Source of the DNA: Gillisella vitis
GTDB lineage: Bacteria > Pseudomonadota > Alphaproteobacteria > Rhizobiales > Rhizobiaceae
Assembly (NCBI RefSeq): GCF_021559775.1
Contig: NZ_CP056048.1
Coordinates: 434,001 to 498,000, forward strand
DNA length: 64,000 nucleotides
Direction: 5' to 3'
The notes beneath the pieces are model-generated. The model searched no databases. It was not told the DNA's origin and saw only the letters and a list, made by a program, of their open reading frames with translations. Each line of letters opens with the position of its first letter. The stretch's first letter is position 1. The position numbers and the translations under genes were made by a program. Positions 53,288 through 60,963 of the stretch are shown here, piece after piece.

Positions 53288-53647
53288 ATGTCATCCCGAC
53301 AATTCCTCTGCCGACAGGATGCCGTTGGCGAGGGCGAGGCTAAAGGCTTCGGCCCGCTTGAAGGCTTCCGTCGCAAGATCATCGTGATCAGACGTGACGG
53401 CAAGCTCCACGCCTGGCTCGATGCTTGCCCGCATTATTCCAGCGGAACGCCGATGGCCTGGAAGACGGATGCCTATTTCAACGGCGAGAAAACTCATCTC
53501 GCCTGCCATTCCCATGGCGCCTTGTTCGATTTGGAGACGGGAGAATGTGTGCTTGGCCCTTGCCTGGGGCAAGGACTGACACGAGTGGATATTGCAGTGG
53601 GTGAGGAAGGCGAGGTTTTCGCTTTGGTAACTGCGCAGGAGGAATAA
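53288..53647 (+). CDS. Rieske [2Fe-2S] ferredoxin-like protein
   Basis: This small Rieske protein (119 aa) has both cluster motifs: Cys47 and His49 in CPHY, and Cys73 and His76 in CHSHGALF. Rieske ferredoxins pass electrons to ring-hydroxylating oxygenases, but no oxygenase alpha subunit or reductase is in this operon. It starts 17 bp after the dioxygenase gene and ends 3 bp before the monooxygenase gene. Possible partners are an oxygenase elsewhere, or the extradiol enzyme, whose iron it could keep reduced, as XylT-type ferredoxins do (those are plant-type, not Rieske). Confidence 0.88.
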   Translation: MSSRQFLCRQDAVGEGEAKGFGPLEGFRRKIIVIRRDGKLHAWLDACPHYSSGTPMAWKTDAYFNGEKTHLACHSHGALFDLETGECVLGPCLGQGLTRVDIAVGEEGEVFALVTAQEE

Positions 53648-53650
53648 AAC

Positions 53651-54781
53651 ATGAATTCGGGTATCAAGAAGATCCTGATTATCGGCGGTGGTTTTTCGGG
53701 AATGACTGCGGCACTTCAGCTGTCGCGAGAGGGGTTTGAGGTCGATCTCGTGGAGATCGATGCAGGATGGCGCTCCTATGGGGCAGGCATCAGCCTGCAC
53801 GGCTCGACGCTCAGGGTGCTGCGCCAACTCGGCCTGCTGGATCGCTTCATGGAAGAGGGTTATGCCAGTGACGGCGTGCACTTACGGGGGCCGGATGATG
53901 CCGTGCTGTTCACACTGCCTACCCCCCGGGTGGCGGGCGACGATATTCCCGGCGGCGGCGGCATCATGCGCCCGGCGCTTGCCAAAATCCTGTCGGAGGC
54001 GGTGCGGGCTTCCACGACCAAGGTTCGGCTAGGCGTGACATTTACCGAGATCGTCCAGAGCGAAGACGGAGCACAGGTCAGCTTTAGCGACGGCAGTTCA
54101 GACCGGTTCGATCTCGTCATCGGGGCGGACGGGCTGTTTTCCGCTGTCCGTTCCAAGACGTTTCCTCATGCCCCAAAGCCCCGTTTCATCGGCCAGTCGG
54201 TCTGGCGCGCTGTTCTGCCAAGACCGGAGGAGCTGGAAACCATCACCATGTGGATGGGTCCGAAACTCAAGGTCGGCTTGAATGGCGTCAACAAAACCCA
54301 AGCCTATCTGTTCCTGACCGAAGACCGCCCCACCAATGACTTCGTGGCTCCGGAGCTTTTCGTCGATACCCTGCGCGGCTTGATGGAGCGCTTCAGCTCG
54401 CCAATCATCCAAGGAATTGCCAAGCAATTGTCGGCGGAGCACCAGATCATTTACCGGCCACTGGAGCAGATGTTGCTGCCGCGTCCTTGGTTTCAGGGAC
54501 GGGTGGTGCTGATCGGCGACGCCGTTCATGCCACGACACCGCATCTGGCCGCCGGTGCCTGTATCGGTATCGAGGATGCCATGGTGCTGGCCGAGGAACT
54601 GGTGAAGGGCAGCGATGTCGATGGCGCGCTTGCCGCTTTCGAGGCAAGGCGCTGGGAGCGGTGTCGGATGGTGGTCGAGAATTCGGGCCGTCTGGCCGAT
54701 ATCGAGATCCATGGCGGCAGCCGTGAAGAGCACGCTTCGATCATGACAGTTTCGATGAAAACCCTGGCGGAAGCGATCTGA
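53651..54781 (+). CDS. FAD-dependent aromatic monooxygenase (salicylate hydroxylase-like)
   Basis: This 376-aa class A flavoprotein monooxygenase has IIGGGFSGMTAALQLSREGFEVDLVEID at the N-terminus, DLVIGADGLFSAVRSK (the DG motif) near residue 157 and RVVLIGDAVHATTPHLAAGACIGIEDAMVLAEEL near 285. It resembles salicylate, 6-hydroxynicotinate and flavonoid hydroxylases. It probably prepares the ring for cleavage by the dioxygenase encoded two genes upstream. Confidence 0.9.
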   Translation: MNSGIKKILIIGGGFSGMTAALQLSREGFEVDLVEIDAGWRSYGAGISLHGSTLRVLRQLGLLDRFMEEGYASDGVHLRGPDDAVLFTLPTPRVAGDDIPGGGGIMRPALAKILSEAVRASTTKVRLGVTFTEIVQSEDGAQVSFSDGSSDRFDLVIGADGLFSAVRSKTFPHAPKPRFIGQSVWRAVLPRPEELETITMWMGPKLKVGLNGVNKTQAYLFLTEDRPTNDFVAPELFVDTLRGLMERFSSPIIQGIAKQLSAEHQIIYRPLEQMLLPRPWFQGRVVLIGDAVHATTPHLAAGACIGIEDAMVLAEELVKGSDVDGALAAFEARRWERCRMVVENSGRLADIEIHGGSREEHASIMTVSMKTLAEAI

Positions 54782-54924
54782 CACCAGAAATCATTGCAAG
54801 TGATAGTCGATACTCAATTTCAAAATTACTTAAATTATTGATTTTGTTAAAATATTTTCGACGGCGCTCCGATTGGGAGATCGGCCGCTTTTGTCGGCGC
54901 ATGAAAAGAACCGGAGGAGATGGA

Positions 54925-56043
54925 ATGTCAGGACAGAAATTTGGAGTGGCCGGGTCGATTGCCCTCGTCATCGGTCACTTCTCGGGCATGCTTGACTTGA
55001 TTGCTCTTCCCGTCTGGGTTGGTGCGCTTGTCGAACGCTTCGGGTTCAGCCCGCAGCAGGCAGGCGGTATCGTCACATTGTTCCTGGTCGGTGCAGTGGT
55101 TGCGAGCCTCATTGTTGCGCCTCGTTTCAACCAGATGAACCAAAGGCGCTGGGCCTCGACGGCTTTTGCCGTTGCCGCTGCCGCTTTTTGGGGCGCATCG
55201 AGAGAGACGGCTTTGCTTCCTCTTGCCCTCTTGCATCTGACTGCCGGTTTCGCCGTTGGGACAGCCCTTTCCATGGTGCATGGAACGATCGGCCAGGCAA
55301 CCAATCCGCATCGGCTATACGCCATGGCTGGCATAGCGCTTGGGCTTTTCGCCATTGTTCTCCTGGCAGCCATACCGCAGCTGTTGATCGTCTATGGCGG
55401 TTCTGTTCTCTTCTATGTGTTCACCGGTATCATGGTGATTGCCGCCCTTACCTCTACGTTCCTGTTTCGCAATCCCGTCCATGCCGTTGAGCCGGAGAAA
55501 AAGCCCTTTAGCCGGGCAATGTGGTTCACAATCTTTGGCATCAGCATCCTGACCTTCAACCAATCCATGGTATTTTCCTTCGTTGAGGTCATCGGTAAAT
55601 CGCGCGGGTTTTCCGCAGAAAGCGTGCTGGCCGTTCTCATCGCGCTGGGCTGCGTCAACTTCATATTGCCGTCTCCACTGGCGGCTTTTTTGCAGACCCG
55701 CGTTTCCGCCACGACTGTCACCCAGATTGGACCGGCGGTGCAGGTCATTCTGGCAATCATCGTGACCTCGGTCACCGTTTTTCCGGTCTGGGCGGTCGCG
55801 GCCTCCCTGTTCGTCTCCGTGCAGATCTTCACGCATAACTTTGCGTTCGGTCGTCTGGCAAAACTCGATCCGACCGGACGTGCCGTTGCAGCAACCCCGG
55901 CGATGCTGATGGTGGGGGCCGCACTTGGCCCCATTGTCGGCGGCGCATTGGGCGAAAATTTTGGCTTCGCGGCGCTGGGCGTGACGGCTGTGGCGGTCGG
56001 CGCGGTCTCTATTGGCTTCTTTACCAAGGCGAAAACAGCATGA
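54925..56043 (+). CDS. MFS transporter
   Basis: This 372-aa permease has ten to twelve hydrophobic helices of the major facilitator superfamily. The loop between helices 2 and 3 (APRFNQMNQRRW) is a degenerate form of the usual GxxxDRxGRR motif. ATG 54925 has GGAGGAG upstream. The 143-bp AT-rich gap before it could contain an internal promoter, with CAAAAT/ATTTTG arms at 54821-54826 and 54841-54846. It likely imports the aromatic substrate of the operon. Its stop overlaps the cupin gene start. Confidence 0.85.
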   Translation: MSGQKFGVAGSIALVIGHFSGMLDLIALPVWVGALVERFGFSPQQAGGIVTLFLVGAVVASLIVAPRFNQMNQRRWASTAFAVAAAAFWGASRETALLPLALLHLTAGFAVGTALSMVHGTIGQATNPHRLYAMAGIALGLFAIVLLAAIPQLLIVYGGSVLFYVFTGIMVIAALTSTFLFRNPVHAVEPEKKPFSRAMWFTIFGISILTFNQSMVFSFVEVIGKSRGFSAESVLAVLIALGCVNFILPSPLAAFLQTRVSATTVTQIGPAVQVILAIIVTSVTVFPVWAVAASLFVSVQIFTHNFAFGRLAKLDPTGRAVAATPAMLMVGAALGPIVGGALGENFGFAALGVTAVAVGAVSIGFFTKAKTA

Positions 56044-56621
56044 CACAATTTCCTGACATTACCCGTATCGTTACCGGCCATGCGAGCGATGGCCGCTCCA
56101 TCCTCAGCGAAGTCGGGCCTTTGCCCAAAGTGGTTGAAATCGATGCCATTCCTGGCACTGTGTTTCACGAAGTGTGGTCAACAGGCGAAAGCCCTGTGCG
56201 GATCGACAATGGGGCCGATCCAACCATCGGTCCCCTTATCCTTCCCCCTCCAGCTGGCGGTACGCGCATCCGTTTCGTCGATATTCCGCCGGATACCGAG
56301 GATTTTTTGAAAACCGGTGCGGAGCGAATGAACGTGGCCTTCGAGCAACTGGGCGACAAGGCTGCCTCCACGGTGGAGGAGCATTCTCCGCATCCGCTAA
56401 TGCATCGCACGGAATCGGTTGATTATGGCATTGTCATTGAAGGCGAGATGACCCTGGTCCTTGATGATGGCGAGGTGCTTTTGAAGCAGGGGTCTGTCGT
56501 CATCCAACGTGGCACCAATCATGCCTGGGCCAATCGGTCCGGAAAACCCTGCCGGATGCTCTTCATCCTTGTCGCAGGTGTCTACGATCCCGCCATCGCA
56601 GCGAGCCTTACGGGGCGGTGA
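56040..56621 (+). CDS. Cupin-domain protein
   Basis: This 193-aa protein has one cupin barrel in its C-terminal half: HPLMHRTESVDYGIVIEGEMTLVLDDGEVLLKQGSVVIQRGTNHAW, with the motif-1 His and Glu and a motif-2 His available for metal. It is too short for gentisate dioxygenase. It may be an isomerase, a hydrolase or a small dioxygenase acting on a pathway intermediate. The start overlaps the MFS stop. Confidence 0.85.
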   Translation: MTQFPDITRIVTGHASDGRSILSEVGPLPKVVEIDAIPGTVFHEVWSTGESPVRIDNGADPTIGPLILPPPAGGTRIRFVDIPPDTEDFLKTGAERMNVAFEQLGDKAASTVEEHSPHPLMHRTESVDYGIVIEGEMTLVLDDGEVLLKQGSVVIQRGTNHAWANRSGKPCRMLFILVAGVYDPAIAASLTGR

Positions 56622-56660
56622 AATTCAGGGGCTATCAATGATAGCAGGAACGAGGTCATC

Positions 56661-57638
56661 ATGAAGTTTGCAACCTATCACGATGGAAGCCGCGACGGCC
56701 AACTCTGGATCGTTTCGCGTGATCTGAAACGGGCAGTCCCGGCAACCGGCATCGCGGTGTCCCTGCTTGCTGCGCTGGAGGATTGGGATGCCGCCGCTCC
56801 CCGCCTTCTCGAACTGTATGAACGGGTCAATGCGGGAGATGAGCCCTTTGCCACCAGCTTCCAGCCGGAACGGTGTCTGGCACCCTTGCCGCGTGCGCCG
56901 CAATGGCTGGATGCGTCGGCTTTCCTCAACCATGGTCGGTTGATGGATAAAGCCTTCGACAATCCGGTAAACCCGGATTTCGAGACAGTTCCCTTGATCT
57001 ATCAGGGGGCAAGCGACGATTTCCGCGGGCCGCTGGCAGGCGTGGAGTTTCTCGATGATACGCTCCTGATCGACATGGAAGGCGAGTTCGGCGTTATTCT
57101 TGCCGATGTGCCAATGGGTGTGACACCGGAAAAAGCCATCGATCACGTCCGTCTGTTGGTGCAGATCAACGATTGGTCGCTGCGCGCTCTGGGGCCGCGC
57201 GAAATGCGGGCGGGCTTTGGGTTTCTCCAGGCCAAACCATCGACGGCCTTTGCACCGGTCGCCATCACGCCGGACGAGATCGGGCCGCATTGGTCCAACG
57301 GCCGGACGGGTCTGGCTTTGCATGTGGAGATCAACGGGCGGCGGGTCGGGGATGCGCATGGAAGCGAGATGCATTTCTCCTTCGGTGAATTGATCGCTCA
57401 TTGCGCCCGCAGCCGGCGTTTATCGGCGGGAACCATTCTGGGTTCCGGCACAGTGTCCAATGCAGATCGGGCCGCCGGTTCGTCTTGCATTTCAGAAATC
57501 CGGGTGATCGAGCTTCTGGATGAAGGCAAGGCGCGCACGCCCTTTTTGACCTGGGGGGACCGGGTGCGGATGGAGGCACGGCTGCCGGATGGGAGCACGC
57601 CTTTCGGGGTGATCGATCAGGCGGTGGTGAAGGCCTGA
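56661..57638 (+). CDS. Fumarylacetoacetate hydrolase-family protein
   Basis: This 325-aa FAH-family enzyme of the long form has an N-terminal cap region (1-90), then LIYQGASDDF and the metal site DMEGEFGVILADVPMG, with Asp in VQINDWSLR. TILGSGTVSNADRAAGSSCISE replaces the usual GTPGG motif. It should cleave a C-C bond in an acylpyruvate or hydrate a dienoate after ring cleavage. Its stop overlaps the SDR gene start by one base. Confidence 0.86.
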   Translation: MKFATYHDGSRDGQLWIVSRDLKRAVPATGIAVSLLAALEDWDAAAPRLLELYERVNAGDEPFATSFQPERCLAPLPRAPQWLDASAFLNHGRLMDKAFDNPVNPDFETVPLIYQGASDDFRGPLAGVEFLDDTLLIDMEGEFGVILADVPMGVTPEKAIDHVRLLVQINDWSLRALGPREMRAGFGFLQAKPSTAFAPVAITPDEIGPHWSNGRTGLALHVEINGRRVGDAHGSEMHFSFGELIAHCARSRRLSAGTILGSGTVSNADRAAGSSCISEIRVIELLDEGKARTPFLTWGDRVRMEARLPDGSTPFGVIDQAVVKA

Positions 57639-58558
57639 TGCGTATTCTTGTCACCGGTGCTGATGGCTTTTTGGGGCGCGGACTCGTGGCGCGGCTGGCA
57701 TCGTCCTATGGTCAGGCAAAGCGGATCGTTGTCACAGACCGAGCCTTTGCTCAACCTGTCCCTAACGGGATTGAGGCCTTGGTCGGCGATCTCGGCGATC
57801 CCGGCTTTCTGGACACATTGCTGGAACCCGGTTTCGATCTGGTCTTCCATCTGGCCAGTGTTCCCGGAGGTCTTGCCGAGCGGGAACAGGGGCTGGGACA
57901 TGGTGCAAACCTGCTTGCGCCGATTGCGTTGGCGCAAGGCGTCGCACTTCGCCAGCCCGGCGCGAGGCTGGTTTTTGCCTCCTCCATCGCGGTCTATGGT
58001 GCGCTTGGAGCGGCAACCGTCACGGAGCAGACGCTTGCCGCGCCGCAGCTGACCTATGGCGCCCACAAGCTGATGACCGAAATTCTGTTGTCCGATCTGA
58101 CGCGACGCGACGCGCTTTCAGCCATCAGTCTGCGGTTTCCCGGGATTGTCGCACGGCCTACGACCGATAGCGGGCATGGTTCGGCGTTTATGAGCCTGCT
58201 TTTCCATCGGATCGCTGCCGGGGAAGTCTATGCTTGTCCGGTTCCGGCGAAAAGCACCTGCTGGTGGGTGTCGCGTCAGGCGGCGGTGGATATGCTGCTG
58301 CATGCCGCAGGGCTGAAGGATAGTGCCGTAACCGTTTTCCAGCCGCCGGTATTGTTTGCAACGGCTGGCGACGTGGCTGCTGCGGTCGCCCGTCATGTGG
58401 GCAAAAGCGCATTGGTCGAATGGGGCGAGGACGAGACGCTTCGCCGCCTGTTTGGTGCCATGCCGCCGCTTGATGCTGCCACGGCGTTGGCGGCGGGCTT
58501 CAAGGCCGATGCTGATCTCGATGCGCTTGCCAAAGCCGCAATTTCAGGAGAGCCATGA
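57638..58558 (+). CDS. NAD-dependent epimerase/dehydratase (extended SDR)
   Basis: This 306-aa extended short-chain dehydrogenase has the dinucleotide motif VTGADGFLGRGL near residue 5, the Ser in FASSIAVYG and the YGAHK catalytic pair near 140-144. VSRQAAVDMLLHAAGL is typical of DenD-like sugar-acid dehydrogenases. In this operon it probably oxidises or reduces a hydroxy or oxo intermediate. The gene is coupled by overlap on both sides. Confidence 0.88.
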   Translation: MRILVTGADGFLGRGLVARLASSYGQAKRIVVTDRAFAQPVPNGIEALVGDLGDPGFLDTLLEPGFDLVFHLASVPGGLAEREQGLGHGANLLAPIALAQGVALRQPGARLVFASSIAVYGALGAATVTEQTLAAPQLTYGAHKLMTEILLSDLTRRDALSAISLRFPGIVARPTTDSGHGSAFMSLLFHRIAAGEVYACPVPAKSTCWWVSRQAAVDMLLHAAGLKDSAVTVFQPPVLFATAGDVAAAVARHVGKSALVEWGEDETLRRLFGAMPPLDAATALAAGFKADADLDALAKAAISGEP

Positions 58559-59331
58559 TGAAGATTATCGATCTGTCCGTTGCTATTGAAAACGATATTC
58601 CCGCCGATCCGCCGGGCCTCGGTCCCAAAATCACCTACACGAACCATGCGGAAGGCTCGGAAGAGGTTTTGCGCTTCTTTCCCGGGCTCGACATTGCCGA
58701 TGTCCCCGGTGGGGAAGGTTGGGCCGTGGAACAGCTGAACCTGACTGCCCATGCCGGTACGCATCTCGATGCGCCCTGGCATTTTGCGTCGACGATGAAT
58801 AATGGCGAGCGCGCCTGGACCATTGATGAAGTGCCGCTCGATTGGTGCATCCGTCCCGGCGTCAAGCTGGATCTGCGGCATTTGCCGGATGGTTCAATCG
58901 CAACGGCAGCCGATCTTCAGTCAGCCTTGGCGGTGGCCGGTCATACGCTTCAGCCTTTCGATGTGGTGCTGGTCAATACCGCCGCTGGTGCCGCCTATGG
59001 GCGACCGGATTATCTGAGCCGTGGCTGTGGCATCGGACGCGAGGCCACCCACTGGCTTATGGCGCAAGGCGTCCACATCGCTGGAACCGACGCCTGGTCC
59101 TGGGATGCGCCCTTTCCGGTCACCGCCAAACGGTTTGCGGAAACCAGGGATGCAGGGTTGATCTGGGAAGGACATAAAGCCGCCCGTGAAGGGATTTTCT
59201 TGCATATGGAAAAACTGACACGGCTGGAGGAATTGCCGGGTTCCGGCTTCACCGTCTCCTGCCTGCCAGTGAAGATCAAGGGCGGCTCGGCTGGCTGGTG
59301 CCGTGCCGTGGCGATTTTCCCGGAGGGTTAA
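58555..59331 (+). CDS. Cyclase-family (kynurenine formamidase-like) metal hydrolase
   Basis: This 258-aa protein of the cyclase superfamily carries the metal-binding motif HAGTHLDAPWHF (His66, His70, Asp72, His76) and a later His/Glu pair around GHKAAREGIFLHME. Members hydrolyse N-formyl groups, lactones or isatin-type rings. In a ring-cleavage operon it may open a lactone or cyclic diketone. The start overlaps the SDR stop and it is the last gene of the operon. Confidence 0.87.
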   Translation: MMKIIDLSVAIENDIPADPPGLGPKITYTNHAEGSEEVLRFFPGLDIADVPGGEGWAVEQLNLTAHAGTHLDAPWHFASTMNNGERAWTIDEVPLDWCIRPGVKLDLRHLPDGSIATAADLQSALAVAGHTLQPFDVVLVNTAAGAAYGRPDYLSRGCGIGREATHWLMAQGVHIAGTDAWSWDAPFPVTAKRFAETRDAGLIWEGHKAAREGIFLHMEKLTRLEELPGSGFTVSCLPVKIKGGSAGWCRAVAIFPEG

Positions 59332-59395
59332 CAGTCTATCCAAGAATTGCCGCTGGCCGTCTGCAAATGGCAATTTCTGCGCTTACCTCGGCTCA

Positions 59396-59410
59396 CGTAC
59401 TTTAAGTACG
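59396..59410. repeat. 15-bp palindrome in the intergenic region after the catabolic operon
   Basis: CGTACTTTAAGTACG with flanking GCTCA and CTCCGCGCC is a motif I recognise as recurring in Agrobacterium/Rhizobium intergenic DNA. The 226-bp gap (59332-59557) otherwise shows nothing clear, and no strong terminator for either convergent gene. Confidence 0.5.
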
Positions 59411-59557
59411 CTCCGCGCCGGTTCTCGAAATCACCATTTTCGCCAGGCCAACAGCAATCCTTGAACAGACTGTAAGACAATTTCGTCGTATGCCAATCTG
59501 CTGCGCCCGCCGTTATAAAAGACACGGGCGCAGCATTTCAAATCGTGGCTGTTCAGC

Positions 59558-60868
59558 CTATTCCGGGTTTTCCAGGCTGAACATTTCGGTGCGTTCGTCA
59601 TAGGCGAACAATTCGGCATAACGCGCCCAGGAGACGATGGTTTTCAACGTGTCGTCGGCGTAGGATTCGCTCATGTAATCCTCCAGCTCGTTGCGGAACC
59701 GCGCTGCCGGTGCCGTATGGCTTGGCCGTTCGTCCAGAACCCGGCGGATCAGGCCCATCAGAGGCACATAACTGACCAGATGCTCGGCAAACAGTTTCTT
59801 GCGGGCATCGGTTTCCAGATGGGCGAAGCGGGTTCCGGCCTCGGTCAGCACCAGATCGCCTTCGCTCAGATGGGCAAAGCGCAAAAGCTGGAGCGCTTCA
59901 CCCAGATGAAACAGCTCGTCGGCCTCCAGTTGCAACTGGCCGGCCAGTACCGGAAGATCGGCGCGGCCATGATAGGGTGCACCTGCGAGCGCCTCGATCA
60001 GCCCCGACAGGATATTGGTCGAAACCGGCTCCAGCACCATGCCCATGCCGGTGCCGGGAATGCCGTCCATGCTGGGCAAGCGCGGTTCGGCGCGTGCCGT
60101 CATCAGCGCGTAGATGCTGTCCACGAGTTGGCGGAACACCGGGTCAAGCCGGTTGCGTGGATGCGGCAGATCGACCTTCAATTCGCGCGCCACGCGTCCC
60201 GGATTGGAGGAAAACACCAGGATGCGGTCGCACATCAGCACCGCTTCCTCGATATTGTGGGTGACGATCAGCACGGATTTGATTGGCAGGCGGCCTTCGA
60301 TCCACAGGTCGATCATGTCGGTGCGCAGGGTTTCGGCAGTCAGCACGTCGAGGGCGGAAAATGGCTCGTCCATCAACAGCAGATCAGGGTGGACAACAAG
60401 AGCGCGGGCAAAACCGACACGCTGGCGCATGCCGCCGGACAGCTCTTTCGGATAGGCGTTTTCAAACCCATCGAGGCCGATCAGGTCGATGGCGGCCAAG
60501 GCAAGCGAGCGTCGCTCAGTGCGGTCTACGCCCTTGGCTTCCAGGCCGAGTTCGACATTCTGGAGCACTGTTAGCCAGGGAAACAGGGCAAAGGACTGGA
60601 AGACCATCGAGATGCCGGGCGGTGGCCCATCGATTTCGGTGCCGCGATAGCGGGCGCTGCCCGAAGATGGCGACAGCAAACCGGCGATGATGCGCAGCAG
60701 TGTCGATTTTCCGGAGCCGGAGCGGCCCAGCAAGCCGACGATTTCGCCTTCCTTGATGGCGAGATCGACGTTTTCGAGCACGACAACATCGTTGCCACTG
60801 GCCTTGGGGAAAGAGCGGGAGACCTGGGCGATATCGATCAGCGGGTTCTTGGTGATAAGATCAAGCAT
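59558..60868 (-). CDS. ABC transporter ATPase with C-terminal AAA-associated domain (nitrate/sulfonate/taurine class)
   Basis: This 436-aa protein has an N-terminal ATPase (Walker [19 protein letters not shown], signature LSGGMRQRVGFARAL, Walker B LLMDEPFSALDVLTAE, switch His in VTHNIEEAV). An extension of about 150 residues (EALAGAPYHGRADLPVLAGQLQLEADELF to the end) corresponds to the AAA-associated C-terminal domain seen in a group of uncharacterised ABC systems. ATG 60868 has AAGGA upstream; a pair of ATGs at 60898 and 60895 lacks a ribosome site. It pairs with the fused permease gene upstream. No binding-protein gene is adjacent, so the substrate is open. Confidence 0.88.
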   Translation of the reverse strand: MLDLITKNPLIDIAQVSRSFPKASGNDVVVLENVDLAIKEGEIVGLLGRSGSGKSTLLRIIAGLLSPSSGSARYRGTEIDGPPPGISMVFQSFALFPWLTVLQNVELGLEAKGVDRTERRSLALAAIDLIGLDGFENAYPKELSGGMRQRVGFARALVVHPDLLLMDEPFSALDVLTAETLRTDMIDLWIEGRLPIKSVLIVTHNIEEAVLMCDRILVFSSNPGRVARELKVDLPHPRNRLDPVFRQLVDSIYALMTARAEPRLPSMDGIPGTGMGMVLEPVSTNILSGLIEALAGAPYHGRADLPVLAGQLQLEADELFHLGEALQLLRFAHLSEGDLVLTEAGTRFAHLETDARKKLFAEHLVSYVPLMGLIRRVLDERPSHTAPAARFRNELEDYMSESYADDTLKTIVSWARYAELFAYDERTEMFSLENPE

Positions 60869-60963
60869 GGGAACAATCCTTTTGTCGGATGACATCATGT
60901 CTGTGGTGTTATGTCTGTGGTGTTTGGGAATGCCGAAACATTCCCGATTGATGGTGGATGGTA

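Noticed and set aside
56040..56621. Cupin protein as gentisate 1,2-dioxygenase
   Set aside because: About half the needed length and only one cupin domain.
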